A program made the position numbers and the translations under genes. From Legionella shakespearei DSM 23087 (GTDB lineage: Bacteria > Pseudomonadota > Gammaproteobacteria > Legionellales > Legionellaceae), in contig NZ_KB892404.1 in NCBI RefSeq assembly GCF_000373765.1, forward strand, positions 94,847 through 158,846: a stretch of 64,000 nt of DNA, written 5' to 3'. Below, piece by piece: positions 39,316 through 48,587 of the stretch. Position 1 is the stretch's first letter, and each line of letters opens with the position of its first letter. The notes below the pieces were generated by a model. The model was not told the DNA's origin. It ran no database searches and was given only the letters and a program-made list of their open reading frames with translations.

Positions 39316-40503
39316 TCAGGATGATATTACCTTACCATCTCGTAAAGAATGTCGCATCATCAAAAGCAATAAAACCAATACCCACAGAGCCAATAAAACT
39401 ACAATAAAAGCAGCTAATGAATTTTTATTGACATAGCCCATCACAATAACCGCTACAGTGGCAGTAACCATATTAATAAAGCTCATCATGGCCGCACCAC
39501 TGGCTTTATCCACTACAGCATTGGATGCCAAATAAGAACCACCAGCAAACAATAAGCCGCTTGATAAATACATTACTAATGTGCTGAAGAAGAACCATAC
39601 AGGTGTGACATTATCTGAATAATAAATCAGAATAACACCCACCAAACCTATGGCTGTTCCCATTAACCCCAGAAGCACCACCTCATTAGCCTGAATTCGT
39701 TGTAACAGGAAGCGTGCCAATAAGCCCCCTGTCAACATGCCCATCATATTCAAACCATTCCAGTAACCGTATTCAGCTGGAGTTAATTTAAAGAGATCAA
39801 GAGCAATCTGAGGACCTGCCGCTGAAAAGCAATAGCCAATGGCTGAACAAAAGCCTACTACAATGGAATAGCAAAGCAAGGTGCGCGATGATAAAGCTGA
39901 TTCATAACCCGCTAAGATGTTTTTACAATTAAGAACTTGAGGACTGGTTAAGGTTTCGCTAAACATTCGAGTACCATAGAGCATGATGGTTCCATGCCCC
40001 AGCAGCACGTAGAAACAATTTCCCCAATGGCTGTATTCGGTAATCAGTCCACCAATCAGAACAGCGAGACCTATACCCAAGGTGAAAGAGAGAATGGTAT
40101 AAGCTAAAGCAGTTTTTCTTTGCTGCTCCGGCAGCCATTCATTGATTAGCATAAAAGTACAGGCTAGTCCGCTGGCTGCCCCCAGCGCGCTAACGAATCT
40201 TCCTGCAATTAATATCAGATACATATTAAAATAAAGGCCTGTAAAACAAATTGCTATACCCAAAAGGTTAATCACCAGTCCTGTGCGCAAGGCACTGACA
40301 CGGCCGAAACGATTAGCTAAAGGACCGTAGATGAGCTGACCTATAACATACCCGATTAAAAATGCTGAAACCAGCCACTCCACCTGACCTTGGACTAAGG
40401 CAAAATTCTGCTGAATTTCTGGTAAGGCCGGAGTAATGAGTGCCGCAGAAAAAGAGGCAATGGATATGTAACTCAATAACCAGAACACTCGGAAAAATGA
40501 CAT
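39316..40503 (-). CDS. MFS transporter, Bcr/CflA-like drug exporter subfamily
   Basis: The 395-residue protein has about twelve membrane segments. The N-terminal region QGQVEWLVSAFLIGYVIGQL and the MFS loop GPLANRFGRVSALRTG (near 62) are typical of the DHA1/Bcr-CflA type. These are proton-driven exporters of drugs or metabolites. The cargo is not predictable. It is monocistronic, with a Family B half repeat downstream and a full Family B copy upstream. Confidence 0.87.
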   Translation of the reverse strand: MSFFRVFWLLSYISIASFSAALITPALPEIQQNFALVQGQVEWLVSAFLIGYVIGQLIYGPLANRFGRVSALRTGLVINLLGIAICFTGLYFNMYLILIAGRFVSALGAASGLACTFMLINEWLPEQQRKTALAYTILSFTLGIGLAVLIGGLITEYSHWGNCFYVLLGHGTIMLYGTRMFSETLTSPQVLNCKNILAGYESALSSRTLLCYSIVVGFCSAIGYCFSAAGPQIALDLFKLTPAEYGYWNGLNMMGMLTGGLLARFLLQRIQANEVVLLGLMGTAIGLVGVILIYYSDNVTPVWFFFSTLVMYLSSGLLFAGGSYLASNAVVDKASGAAMMSFINMVTATVAVIVMGYVNKNSLAAFIVVLLALWVLVLLLLMMRHSLRDGKVISS

Positions 40504-40569
40504 GATTAACCCCTTACATCAAATGGAACAGATTCGTAGCCCGTATTGCTTTGTTACCCCTTCCGATCC

Positions 40570-40674
40570 TCGTCGTCCTGAGCGCGTCTTTTTGCGCGAA
40601 GGATCTCCTGGAAGTGGCATAGTGCCAATATTTGGAGATCCTTCGCGCAAAAAGACGCGCTCAGGACGACGTAG
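40570..40674. repeat. Family B palindromic repeat, full length
   Basis: CGTCGTCCTGAGCGCGTCTT to GGATCTCC, a 30-nt centre (TGGAAGTGGCATAGTGCC...), then the fully complementary right arm ending GGACGACGTAG. A remnant GTAGCCCGTATTGC of Family C lies just before it at about 40536. Confidence 0.92.
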
Positions 40675-40757
40675 TTCAGGGAGAGGAGCTGGTATGATCA
40701 TCATTATAGTTTTTGATGATAAGTTAATAAATAGGTCTAATATTCAACATGTATTAA

Positions 40758-42041
40758 CTATTTATTAACAATAAGTAAGGCAATATCAGAATCACGAGTA
40801 AAAAACTCATCACTCACAGCATAACCGATGACTGCTGCGAGCTTCCCATTGATGTAAAGCAAAGGAACTCTGGCTCTCAGCCAGGGAGGAATATTCCATT
40901 CCTGAAATAATTTTTTTAACTCCTTACTTTGCCCACGCCAGGAAAAAGACTCTCCACCAGTTCTGAATTGAATGGTTATCTTGGCATCATCAGGAATCAT
41001 TAAACCCTGCCCTGCTTTTTCAACGCTTAAAAATATCCCATGTGCGGGTACAGTTAATGACTTGGGAAACTCTCTCCATTCAATGCAATCAGGCAAGGGT
41101 TGTGTTTGTTTGAACGTAATAAAAAGATGCTCCTGATACCTGCGTATTTCAGTCGTATCCCAACTAACCAGAGGCATAGCATCGGGACGGGCAAAAATTA
41201 CTTCATGGATAAGCCGTTGAAAGGTATCCGTGCCAGGTAATTGCACTTTATTTTTCTTTAACCAAAACCGCAAAACATTAGTAATACGCTCTAAAGCAAG
41301 GGATTTTAAAGGAGTAATATATAAAGATCCCACAGGTGTTGCTAATGCCGGACAATCCTCCAAAGCTAAATCATCCAGATTCATCCTTGCCTGCTGGCAA
41401 TGGGCAGCAGTCCTGGCAATGGTTCCTGCAACCCCGGGCCATTTGCTCTCTAACAGAGGCATAACGTGTTCACGTAAAAAATTGCGTGAATAATTTACAT
41501 CCTCGTTACTTTCATCTTCTATCCATTTCAAATTCCGGGATGCAGCATAAGACTCTAACTGGTGACGAGAATACGATAAAAAAGGACGGACGACTCGTCC
41601 TGCTCCCAGATGGCCAGAAACTTTCATGGCTGACAAGCCATCAATACCCGCACCGCGAAACAGTTGTAAAAGCACCGTTTCAGCCTGATCATTAAGATGA
41701 TGGCCTAAAAGCAAGCAGTCATTCTCTGTCAATAAAGAAGAAAAAAAGGCATAACGCGCTCTCCTGGCCTCTTCTTCTATATTTGCTGACCGATTGAATT
41801 CAACCTTTTGTGCGATAAACGGAACGGATAAATGATTCGCCAGCTCCTGGCAATGTTGTTGCCAAAAATCTGCATTGGGGCTTATGCCATGATTAATGTG
41901 TACTGCAAGAAGCTTACTATGCAGTGATGGATGAGAAGCAAGGGCATGCAACAAAACTGTAGAGTCCAGACCACCGCTAAACCCTACAATCAGTTGATTA
42001 AAATTTCCCAAACGGGAAACCCAGTCTGAATTGAATAACAC
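40758..42041 (-). CDS. tilS: tRNA(Ile)-lysidine synthetase TilS
   Basis: TilS modifies C34 of tRNA-Ile(CAU) to lysidine, switching it from Met to Ile identity, and is essential. The 427-residue sequence has the PP-loop ATPase motif VGFSGGLDSTVLLHAL near 20. It also has LAVHINHGISPNADFW near 44, HHLNDQAETVLLQLFRGAGI near 115 and a C-terminal TilS domain (QSKELKKLFQEWNIPPWLR). Length and domains match the E. coli enzyme. It lies upstream of, and on the same strand as, the MFS gene, separated by a repeat. Confidence 0.96.
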   Translation of the reverse strand: MLFNSDWVSRLGNFNQLIVGFSGGLDSTVLLHALASHPSLHSKLLAVHINHGISPNADFWQQHCQELANHLSVPFIAQKVEFNRSANIEEEARRARYAFFSSLLTENDCLLLGHHLNDQAETVLLQLFRGAGIDGLSAMKVSGHLGAGRVVRPFLSYSRHQLESYAASRNLKWIEDESNEDVNYSRNFLREHVMPLLESKWPGVAGTIARTAAHCQQARMNLDDLALEDCPALATPVGSLYITPLKSLALERITNVLRFWLKKNKVQLPGTDTFQRLIHEVIFARPDAMPLVSWDTTEIRRYQEHLFITFKQTQPLPDCIEWREFPKSLTVPAHGIFLSVEKAGQGLMIPDDAKITIQFRTGGESFSWRGQSKELKKLFQEWNIPPWLRARVPLLYINGKLAAVIGYAVSDEFFTRDSDIALLIVNK

Positions 42042-42098
42042 TAAGTTAAGCTCCTAAATCCAGGTACCTACACAAATGTCTTTAATCGCTGAGACTCC

Positions 42099-42185
42099 GT
42101 AGCCCGTATTAGCGTAGCGTAATACGGGATTTCAGTGCACTGAAACCAGGTTTTTCCCGTATTACGCTACGCTAATACGGGCTAC
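42099..42185. repeat. Family C palindromic repeat
   Basis: GTAGCCCGTATTAGCGTAGC with GTAATACGGG at the left pairs perfectly with CCCGTATTACGCTACGCTAA and TACGGGCTAC at the right. The centre TTTCAGTGCACTGAAA is itself a perfect 16-bp palindrome and replaces the usual C/D linker. It is 22 bp from the accA stop. Confidence 0.93.
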
Positions 42186-42206
42186 AGCATGATTATTTCC
42201 TGACCT

Positions 42207-43160
42207 TTAGTCACAGGCCCCCATAGCCATAAATTTTTGATACCTTTGTTCAATTAATTGGTCCACCGGTATTTTTTTCAGGGCTTGTAATTCATTGGTT
42301 AACACTTTCTTTAATCGAGTGGTCATATCATCCAAATCACGGTGCGCGCCACCTAATGGCTCAGGAACTACCATATCAACCAATTGATTTTCTAAAATCC
42401 TGTCGGCTGTAATTCCCATAGCCCGGGCAGCTTCGCTGGCTTTAGCCGCATCTTTCCATAAGATGGATGCACAGCCCTCTGGTGATATTACAGAGTAAAT
42501 GCCAAATTGCAGCATCAACACCCTGTCACCAACACCGATGGCCAAAGCACCGCCAGAACCTGCTTCACCTGTTACCGTGCAGATAATAGGTGTTTTAAGC
42601 CGTGACATGGCAAAAAGGTTACGCGCAATCGCTTCGGACTGGTTTCTTTCCTCAGCGCCAATTCCAGGATAAGCACCGGCAGTATCAATAAAGGTAAAGA
42701 TAGGTAATTTGAATTTTTCTGCCATGCGCATCAAACGCAGAGCTTTTCTGTACTCTTCAGGACGCGCCATACCAAAATTGCGATACACCTTTTCTTTAGT
42801 GCGCTTGCCTTTCTGATGTCCCAGCACCATAACCGGCTCACCATTTAACCGTGCCATCCCCCCGATAATCGCAGGAGCTGAAGAATAACTTCGGTCTCCA
42901 TGCAACTCCTGAAAATCGGTAAAGATGTGTTCAATATAATCGGTGGTTTGCGGCCTTAATGGATGCCTGGCCATTTGTGCGATTTGCCATGGCTCCAGAT
43001 TAGCAAAAACATTAGCCGTCAACTCGGAGCATTTTGCTTCAAGTCGGGCTATCTCTTCACTTAAATTAACTTCATTATCACTGCCAACCATGCGGAGTGC
43101 TTCAATTTTCTGATTCAACTCTTCGATGGGTTGTTCGAAATCCAAAAATTGTCGGCTCAT
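42207..43160 (-). CDS. accA: Acetyl-CoA carboxylase carboxyltransferase subunit alpha
   Basis: AccA, with AccD, transfers CO2 from carboxybiotin to acetyl-CoA, the committed step of fatty acid synthesis. The 317-residue protein has the N-terminal [19 protein letters not shown]. The crotonase-fold region has [57 protein letters not shown] and [17 protein letters not shown]. Length matches E. coli AccA (319). The biotin ligase that activates its partner AccB is encoded close by at 43983, on the other strand. Confidence 0.97.
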   Translation of the reverse strand: MSRQFLDFEQPIEELNQKIEALRMVGSDNEVNLSEEIARLEAKCSELTANVFANLEPWQIAQMARHPLRPQTTDYIEHIFTDFQELHGDRSYSSAPAIIGGMARLNGEPVMVLGHQKGKRTKEKVYRNFGMARPEEYRKALRLMRMAEKFKLPIFTFIDTAGAYPGIGAEERNQSEAIARNLFAMSRLKTPIICTVTGEAGSGGALAIGVGDRVLMLQFGIYSVISPEGCASILWKDAAKASEAARAMGITADRILENQLVDMVVPEPLGGAHRDLDDMTTRLKKVLTNELQALKKIPVDQLIEQRYQKFMAMGACD

Positions 43161-43240
43161 TCATTACTCTTTGGTGAATTAAAAATCATGGTATATGATA
43201 CTCTTAACCGTTAATTGATGCCAGATTCAAAACATAACAT

Positions 43241-43978
43241 ATGATAATTACAGGATTTACCCCATTAAATACTCAGAATTGCATTTTAAATGAGTCCCGT
43301 ATTGACCTTTGGCAGTTCTCTTTAGAGCATGAACTGAACATAGCTTATCAATTATTGAATGCCGATGAACGCGCGCGCGCCGACCGTTTTTATTTCAGTC
43401 ACCATAAACGACGCTTTGCTACCGCCAGAGCTACCTTAAGAATTATTCTGGCACGTTATCTGAATATTCCACCAGAACGTCTGGAATTTACTTATAATTC
43501 TCATGGTAAGCCCTCGGTGAATAACACGCAAAAACTGCAGTTTAACATCAGCCATACCGGTGATCTGGCCATGCTTGCTGTAGGAAAAGTATATCCCTTA
43601 GGTGTCGATATTGAAAAATACTCGCCAAGGCCTTACGAAGGTATCGCCAAAAATTTATTTTCCGAACCCGAGTTTGCTGAATTCATTAAAGTACCTCCAG
43701 CAATGAGGGCAGCCGTATTTTTCCATGTCTGGGCACAAAAGGAGGCCTTTATTAAAGCCAGTGGTCTTGGCTTGTCCTACCCGACAAAGGAATTTCATGT
43801 GCCAACGACTATACCCACAAAACAATTGGTGGAAGATCCCTTGCACAATACCACCTGGCAATTGCGCTCCTTCATGCCGGAAGTGAATTGCAGCGGCGCC
43901 TTGTGCTATCACCCGACAGTACGGGAAATACGCCATGGTGTAATTCAATTATCGCAAAATGCCAGCTTAAGATTTTGA
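43241..43978 (+). CDS. 4'-phosphopantetheinyl transferase, Sfp type
   Basis: The enzyme transfers phosphopantetheine from CoA to carrier proteins of fatty acid, polyketide or nonribosomal synthases. The 245-residue sequence has the Sfp-family signatures PLGVDIEKYSPRPYEGIA (metal-binding Asp near 127) and HVWAQKEAFIKASGLGL (WxxKEA near 168). RFYFSHHKRRFATARATLR is near 47. It is the longer Sfp type rather than the short AcpS. The ORF ends 4 bp before birA, so the two are co-transcribed and both install cofactors on carrier proteins. The carrier substrate is not in this window. Confidence 0.92.
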   Translation: MIITGFTPLNTQNCILNESRIDLWQFSLEHELNIAYQLLNADERARADRFYFSHHKRRFATARATLRIILARYLNIPPERLEFTYNSHGKPSVNNTQKLQFNISHTGDLAMLAVGKVYPLGVDIEKYSPRPYEGIAKNLFSEPEFAEFIKVPPAMRAAVFFHVWAQKEAFIKASGLGLSYPTKEFHVPTTIPTKQLVEDPLHNTTWQLRSFMPEVNCSGALCYHPTVREIRHGVIQLSQNASLRF

Positions 43979-43982
43979 CTTT

Positions 43983-44975
43983 ATGCTTTCGTTGACCGAA
44001 CCACAACTCAATTTATTGCATTTGCTTAAAGATGGGGCCTGTCATAGTGGTAACGAACTGGGACAGGCTTTAGGTATAAGCCGCTCTGCCATTTGGAAGC
44101 AGATCAATCAGCTGATTGACTTTGGAATTCCCGTTACCCGACTGGCTCATCAAGGGTATCAACTCCCCTCCCCTTTAATTCTTTTAGACCATCAACTCAT
44201 ATCAAATCAACTCCAGGCCATAGATTTTAAATCAGCTCTAAATCTTCATGTGTTGACCTCGGTTGATTCAACAAACCGCTTTCTTAAAGAACTGCCCCCA
44301 AGCCAAATGCTCGATGTGTGTTGTGCTGAACTGCAAACCCAGGGGAGAGGCCGCTTTGGCAGACAGTGGCACTCCCCTTTTGGTGAAAATATTTATTGTT
44401 CCAGTCGCTGGAGTCTGAATTGTGATTTAGGCAAACTATCCGGATTAAGCCTTGTAACCAGCCTGGCGGTGTTAAGTACTTTAAATGAATTCACTACCGA
44501 GCCAGACATAAAAATTAAATGGCCTAATGATATTTTGTGGCGGGATAAAAAATTATGCGGCAGCCTGATTGAAATTATTGCTGAATCAAATGGCACTGCC
44601 CAGATCATCATTGGTATTGGCATCAATGTGAATAGTGATACTGAAAATCAACCGCTGCTTGATAAACCCTGGTGCTCTTTATATGAGATAACTCAGCAGA
44701 AATACAACCGAAATCTGATTTTGGCCAGTCTTATAGCTAATCTTGATCGTTATTTAAAGAAATTTATGGCTCATGATCTTTCAGTGTTTATGTCTGAATG
44801 GAATAAATCTGATTATCTGGTGGGAAAAAAGATTACAGTGGCTCAATCGGGACATTCACTATCGGGTATTGCAAGAGGAATAACTCAGGCTGGCTTGTTA
44901 ATTCTGAAAGATGAGGATGGTTTAAACCATTTTTTATCGTCTGGGGATACTACTTTGAACTTGGGGAACAGATAA
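43983..44975 (+). CDS. birA: Bifunctional biotin ligase / biotin operon repressor
   Basis: BirA activates biotin as biotinyl-AMP and attaches it to AccB. With its DNA-binding domain it can repress bio genes. The 330-residue protein has an N-terminal winged helix (LLKDGACHSGNELGQALGIS, about 9-60) and the catalytic core with LQTQGRGRFGRQWHSPFGEN (near 118). KWPNDILWRDKKLCGSLIEI is near 180 and GIGINVNS near 213, followed by a C-terminal SH3-like domain. The intact HTH supports a regulatory role. It follows the phosphopantetheinyl transferase gene by 4 bp. Confidence 0.95.
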   Translation: MLSLTEPQLNLLHLLKDGACHSGNELGQALGISRSAIWKQINQLIDFGIPVTRLAHQGYQLPSPLILLDHQLISNQLQAIDFKSALNLHVLTSVDSTNRFLKELPPSQMLDVCCAELQTQGRGRFGRQWHSPFGENIYCSSRWSLNCDLGKLSGLSLVTSLAVLSTLNEFTTEPDIKIKWPNDILWRDKKLCGSLIEIIAESNGTAQIIIGIGINVNSDTENQPLLDKPWCSLYEITQQKYNRNLILASLIANLDRYLKKFMAHDLSVFMSEWNKSDYLVGKKITVAQSGHSLSGIARGITQAGLLILKDEDGLNHFLSSGDTTLNLGNR

Positions 44976-45040
44976 GAAGTTTTTGTTCGTCCCGAGCAGT
45001 GTTAAGTGCCCGGAACTGGATGAACTGCGAGGAAATCGAT

Positions 45041-45235
45041 CTATACCGCTTCTTCAGAATCATCAGATTCTTTTTCTTGTTGTATGCGCAAATAAATTTC
45101 TTCACGATGTACTGAAACATCTTTGGGCGCGTTAATACCTAAACGAACCTGATTACCCTTTACACCTAATACAGTAATGTTTACATCATCACCAATGATT
45201 AGTGTTTCACCTATACGCCGAGTCAAAATTAACAT
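45041..45235 (-). CDS. csrA: Carbon storage regulator CsrA
   Basis: CsrA is a dimeric RNA-binding protein that recognises GGA motifs in mRNA leaders and represses transmissive-phase traits in Legionella. It is relieved by the RsmY/RsmZ RNAs under LetA/LetS. The 64-residue sequence [20 protein letters not shown] onward is essentially the L. pneumophila CsrA, including the RNA-contacting first strand and [20 protein letters not shown] ribosome-binding site precedes the ATG by about 9 nt. The gene marks the boundary between housekeeping genes and the LPS locus. Confidence 0.98.
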   Translation of the reverse strand: MLILTRRIGETLIIGDDVNITVLGVKGNQVRLGINAPKDVSVHREEIYLRIQQEKESDDSEEAV

Positions 45236-45632
45236 GACTTAATCTCCCTTACAAAGTAGCTACTCACTGTTCCATAGAACGCTTCCATGGTGTTCTCAGC
45301 AGCCACAAAATGACTAATAACTAAACAATTATTATTGTTCGGATCACATTGTACTCTCTGATTATTAACAGAGTATTAAGAAACATAAATAATTGTACTT
45401 TTTATTTGCAAATAAATTACATTAAGATACAAATTTACAGCTACAGACAGCAGGGTTTACTTAATTTCCATACGTCATTCACGAAAAGCCATGAACAGTA
45501 CAACACCACTGAAACAAATGAATACACAACCGTATTCAATCAGATACATCTAAAAGGACAGTTAATTTATCTCTAAAACAGACAAAATGCCAGTAAAAAT
45601 TAATTAATATTTTCAGGTATCCTAAAATCAAA
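45236..45632. other. AT-rich intergenic region between csrA and the LPS locus
   Basis: This 397-bp region holds the csrA leader and promoter. About 90 bp upstream of csrA is the inverted repeat AACAATTATTATTGTT (45324-45339), a possible regulator site. An open frame on the plus strand (45349-45576) has no ribosome-binding site and a composition unlike real proteins here, so I do not call it. No repeat of families A-E is present. Confidence 0.5.
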
Positions 45633-46646
45633 TTAACAATTACCGTACATAGGAAAACGTTTTTCAATTAAGGCATAAACCAATCCCATCCCCCCTAATT
45701 GAATGCATAATACAAGGAGAAGATTAAGTTTATTATGTTGCAATAACAGGATTAAAAGCAAGAACGAGGCGTTAATCAACGTTTGCCCCAATAAAATTGT
45801 CCGTGCGCTTACCCCAAATTGTTTGATACGCTGATAAGCATGTTTCCTGTGCGCCGTGTACCATTTTTCCTTGTTCAGGATACGTCTCACCAAAGTCAGA
45901 GTTGCATCAAACAGGAACAGGCTGTTAAGCAAGAACCAATACATCATTGGAATTTGATATTTCTGTTGCGCTATGACTGCAACTGCAAAAGTGATAAATC
46001 CCAAAGAAGCGCTTCCAACATCTCCCATAAACAATTTTGCAGGTGGAAAATTAAATATCAGAAATCCTAACAGACCACACATTAAAACCAGGCAGAAATC
46101 CTGATAAATGAAGCCTGAATGCACACTAAAGAAAAAAGCATAAGCAGCCAACAAAAATACAGATTGCAAGGCGCAAAATCCATCCAAACCATCCATGAAA
46201 TTAAAATGGTTAATAGCCCAGACCGTAGCGAAAAATAAAAATACCCCGACAAGGAAAGGATTGCTAAAGGAAAACACAACAAAATCCAAAGTTTCTGGCC
46301 GCATGAAAAAAACTACAGCTAAAGCCACTATCCCCTGAACAAGAAAGCGCAGTTTGGCTGATAACTGGTATAAGTCATCCAGAAAGCTGATTGCTGCCAG
46401 TAAAATAATACTGACAAAGAAGACTGCCTGTTGAGCAAAAGACGTACCATTGTAGTAACAGATAAAAGGCAAAGAAATGAGAGACAAACCAATAAAAACA
46501 AGCCCCCCTCCCCTCACGGTTGGGTTGGTATGTAAGGAGCGCTCATTGGGCTTATCCATGAGTCGGGTGTTTTGGGCCAAAACACAAAACAGCCGAATCA
46601 AGGCTGCTGAAACAGCGATTAAAATCAGACTAAGAATTACATTCAT
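45633..46646 (-). CDS. Undecaprenyl-phosphate sugar-1-phosphate transferase (WecA/WbpL type)
   Basis: This 337-residue polytopic inner-membrane protein of glycosyltransferase family 4 would start O-unit synthesis by moving a HexNAc-1-phosphate onto undecaprenyl phosphate. Family motifs are LMDKPNERSLHTNPTVRGGG near 29, the catalytic SFLDDLYQL near 86, NHFNFMDGLDGF near 147 and the cytoplasmic HRKHAYQRI near 280. About ten membrane segments are visible. It overlaps the epimerase gene by 17 bp. The pair resembles the wbpV-wbpL unit that initiates Pseudomonas O-antigens with QuiNAc or FucNAc, which fits the QuiNAc known in Legionella LPS. Confidence 0.9.
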   Translation of the reverse strand: MNVILSLILIAVSAALIRLFCVLAQNTRLMDKPNERSLHTNPTVRGGGLVFIGLSLISLPFICYYNGTSFAQQAVFFVSIILLAAISFLDDLYQLSAKLRFLVQGIVALAVVFFMRPETLDFVVFSFSNPFLVGVFLFFATVWAINHFNFMDGLDGFCALQSVFLLAAYAFFFSVHSGFIYQDFCLVLMCGLLGFLIFNFPPAKLFMGDVGSASLGFITFAVAVIAQQKYQIPMMYWFLLNSLFLFDATLTLVRRILNKEKWYTAHRKHAYQRIKQFGVSARTILLGQTLINASFLLLILLLQHNKLNLLLVLCIQLGGMGLVYALIEKRFPMYGNC

Positions 46647-47580
46647 CTTTATACCACCGTACAGTTTTCGATAATCCCTCCGCCGAAGTTACGGGAGGAA
46701 CCCAGCCCAGCTGCGATTTTATCTTGTTATTGCTTACTTCTAAAGAACCAAGCAATCTTAATTTCATATTTTTTAAGCCGGGTAAATTAAAAAGAAACAT
46801 TAATCCCGGTACTTTAAACAAAGTTAACCTGACATTCATTTGTTCTGCTAAAAAGCTTAATAATTCCGACAAAGACCAGGAGTCATCATCAGCTAACAAA
46901 TACGTCTGGTTGGCTGCTTCAGGTTCGACAACAACGGTACAAATGGCAGATACCAGGTTATCAATATAAATAAAGGTTCTTTTATTGTTAATCTTACCGA
47001 AAGGCAAAGGCCAACCTTTTTGTACCAGGTCCATCATTTTTAAAAAATTAGCTTTAACCCCAGGACCAAAGATTAATGGAGGCCTTAAAATAACAACTTC
47101 CATTCCTGTTTCCTGGCTTATGGTCTTTAGATATTGCTCAGCCTGTAATTTGCTTTTACCGTAAGGATCTTCTGTTTGCGCTATGCTGTCCTCAGTAAAA
47201 GGCTGCTTATCAAGAGTAAATTCTCCGTTAACCTTTATAGAGCTTAAAAAGACAAAACGTTTTACCCCATGTTGAGCTGCCTGTTGCGCCAGATTTTTAG
47301 TCGCCAGGCTATTAATTTTATAAAATTCATCCCAAGGTGAAGCTACAGTATCCTTCATAACATGTACTCTGGCAGCCAAATGGATGACTACATCCACCCC
47401 TTGGAGTAACTCACTCCAGTCAGATTGCAGCTCTATCCTGTTAATCACTACCTGCTTCGCCAAAAGCCAGTCTGCGTTGCTGGAAACAGCGCACAACACA
47501 TCATGCCCAGCCTGAATCAGTGCAGGTACAAGACTTTTCCCGACAAAACCTGTAGCTCCTGTGACTAATATTTTGGGCAT
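46630..47580 (-). CDS. NAD-dependent epimerase/dehydratase, WbpV-like
   Basis: The 316-residue short-chain dehydrogenase of the extended type has the NAD-binding ILVTGATGFVGKSLVPALIQ at residue 4. It also has VIHLAARVHVMKDT near 70, the catalytic Ser region FVFLSSIKVNG near 118 and YxxxK as DPYGKSKLQAEQYL near 143. The AARVHVM stretch and pairing with a WbpL-like transferase favour the branch that makes UDP-QuiNAc or acts as a UDP-HexNAc 4-epimerase. The exact reaction is not certain. It is the first gene of the pair, and the sequence upstream is disrupted by repeats. Confidence 0.88.
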   Translation of the reverse strand: MPKILVTGATGFVGKSLVPALIQAGHDVLCAVSSNADWLLAKQVVINRIELQSDWSELLQGVDVVIHLAARVHVMKDTVASPWDEFYKINSLATKNLAQQAAQHGVKRFVFLSSIKVNGEFTLDKQPFTEDSIAQTEDPYGKSKLQAEQYLKTISQETGMEVVILRPPLIFGPGVKANFLKMMDLVQKGWPLPFGKINNKRTFIYIDNLVSAICTVVVEPEAANQTYLLADDDSWSLSELLSFLAEQMNVRLTLFKVPGLMFLFNLPGLKNMKLRLLGSLEVSNNKIKSQLGWVPPVTSAEGLSKTVRWYKDECNS

Positions 47581-47969
47581 AAGTTTAACCTCTTAATAAT
47601 TTTCGTAACTCCCACGTCGTCCCGAACGCAGCGCTGAATCTTATACACATCTCCGAAAACACCATCTGGCATTGACTCCGACATCCCTCTGCTTATCCAA
47701 GGAATCCATGGGTTCAGGGCAGAAACACTGCCCCTGCCAGTATAACTGTTCCGCTTCCTCACGGTCGCGGCTCGGTTTCCGTGCGTTCGTATATGCTTCA
47801 TCGTACACCGGAAACCGAGCCGCGACCGTGAGGAAGCGGAATTTTTGTTGAGGCTCAGAGCCTGATTTAGCATTAGTGTAGGGCATAGACTAAGAGGTAA
47901 TCAAGAGACAGAGCGCAGCGAGGGATCTCCCTTGTGTGGTAGCATCATCAACACAACGAAGAATATAAA
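47581..47969. other. Scarred region between the epimerase and the HipA-like remnant
   Basis: This 389-bp stretch contains a degraded Family B end (CACGTCGTCCCGAACGCAGC near 47612), a complete Family A element and GAGCGCAGCGAGGGATCTCC near 47911. There is no intact gene; two overlapping minus-strand frames are repeat translations. Confidence 0.55.
47748..47842. repeat. Family A palindromic repeat, complete
   Basis: GTTCCGCTTCCTCACGGTCG through CGGTTTCC (to 47780) pairs with GGAAACCGAGCCGCGACCGT to GCGGAAT (47811-47842). The 30-nt centre GTGCGTTCGTATATGCTTCA... is the reverse complement of the centre of the element at 1-82, with a few changes. The two copies are thus the same unit inserted in opposite orientations. 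Confidence 0.93.
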
Positions 47970-48203
47970 TCAGCCCATTCTGAATTTAGCGCGTTCACCA
48001 GAACATTCTTCTTTTTCGCGACCAAGCCATAGCAACCGCTTAAGCCCAAAAAAGCCAGAGCCTCTTCTTGATGGGAAAAACCTGACCTCAGGTACATTAA
48101 GTCCACTGCCATTATCTGTTTTAAGAAGCAGACGCTCCATCAACTGCTTACCATTCGATGCCTGGTAATAAACATAAACAAGATTCTGAGGAACAAAGGT
48201 CAT
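47970..48203 (-). pseudogene. Truncated HipA-like toxin remnant
   Basis: The frame starts 4 bp inside the HTH gene, the standard hipB-hipA coupling. It opens MTFVPQNLVYVYYQASNGKQ, like the first strands of a HipA-family N-terminal domain. After about 35 residues the sequence becomes Arg/Phe-rich (RFFPSRRGSGFFGLK) and stops at 77, far short of about 400 residues. The kinase domain is missing, so no toxin activity is expected. Identification relies on position and a short N-terminus and is therefore moderate. Confidence 0.45.
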
Positions 48204-48490
48204 TTCCTTCCTCTTTTTCTTTTACTTTCTTGCATTAGTTCATCTAATGACATGGCTTGCTCAGGCATACGAGGCAAAAATACGGCATCAAAATCAATCA
48301 GGGAGTCAAGAGTCAAGGCCAGTTTTAATAAAGACTCCAACGATATTTTGCCTGTTTGTTCAAATTTCTTTATAACGCTATAGCTCACCCCGGATTTTTT
48401 AGATAAAGTCTGCTGGCTTAAATCTAAAGAAAGCCGTTTTGTTCGGGCTTTTTCAGCTATCTTTTTTAACATTTCCTGAGGTGTTTGCAT
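48200..48490 (-). CDS. XRE-family HTH regulator, HipB-like antitoxin
   Basis: This is a small DNA-binding protein of the Cro/C1 HTH type. The HTH covers SLDLSQQTLSKKSGVSYSVI, and KFEQTGKISLESLLKLALTL completes the five-helix fold. The basic tail SLDELMQESKRKRGRK resembles antitoxins encoded next to HipA-type toxins. I prefer ATG 48490 (96 residues, MQTPQEMLKK). ATGs at 48502 and 48514 are possible, and the frame stays open to 48577, but starts beyond 48504 lie in the operator palindrome. With the toxin truncated it may now only regulate itself. Confidence 0.8.
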   Translation of the reverse strand: MQTPQEMLKKIAEKARTKRLSLDLSQQTLSKKSGVSYSVIKKFEQTGKISLESLLKLALTLDSLIDFDAVFLPRMPEQAMSLDELMQESKRKRGRK

Positions 48491-48503
48491 AAAAAAAGAC
48501 ATC

Positions 48504-48546
48504 ATAATATCCATTAAATTGCAAAAAAGCATATAATGGATATTAT
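48504..48546. promoter_or_regulatory. Operator-like inverted repeat upstream of the HTH gene
   Basis: ATAATATCCATTA (48504-48516) and TAATGGATATTAT (48534-48546) are perfect 13-bp inverted copies, centred 30 bp apart, about three helical turns. Each carries TATCC/GGATA, the half-site known for HipB of E. coli, although spacing differs. The position over the presumed promoter suggests autorepression. Confidence 0.7.
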
Positions 48547-48587
48547 AGTATATGTTAATATAAAAACAAGGAGGCATGCATATGGCT

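Noticed and set aside
40570-40674. Rho-independent terminator for the Family B hairpins
   Set aside because: The stems are not followed by a consistent T-run on either strand, so I list them as repeats and leave termination as a hypothesis.
45349-45576. A 75-codon plus-strand frame upstream of csrA
   Set aside because: Low-complexity AT-rich composition, no ribosome-binding site and no recognisable family.
47641-47886. Two overlapping minus-strand frames next to the epimerase gene
   Set aside because: They translate the Family A element and degraded Family B ends. No conserved protein is visible.
48508-48542. A classical E. coli-type HipB operator (TATCC, 8 bp, GGATA)
   Set aside because: The half-sites are present but separated by 25 bp, so it is called only an operator-like inverted repeat.
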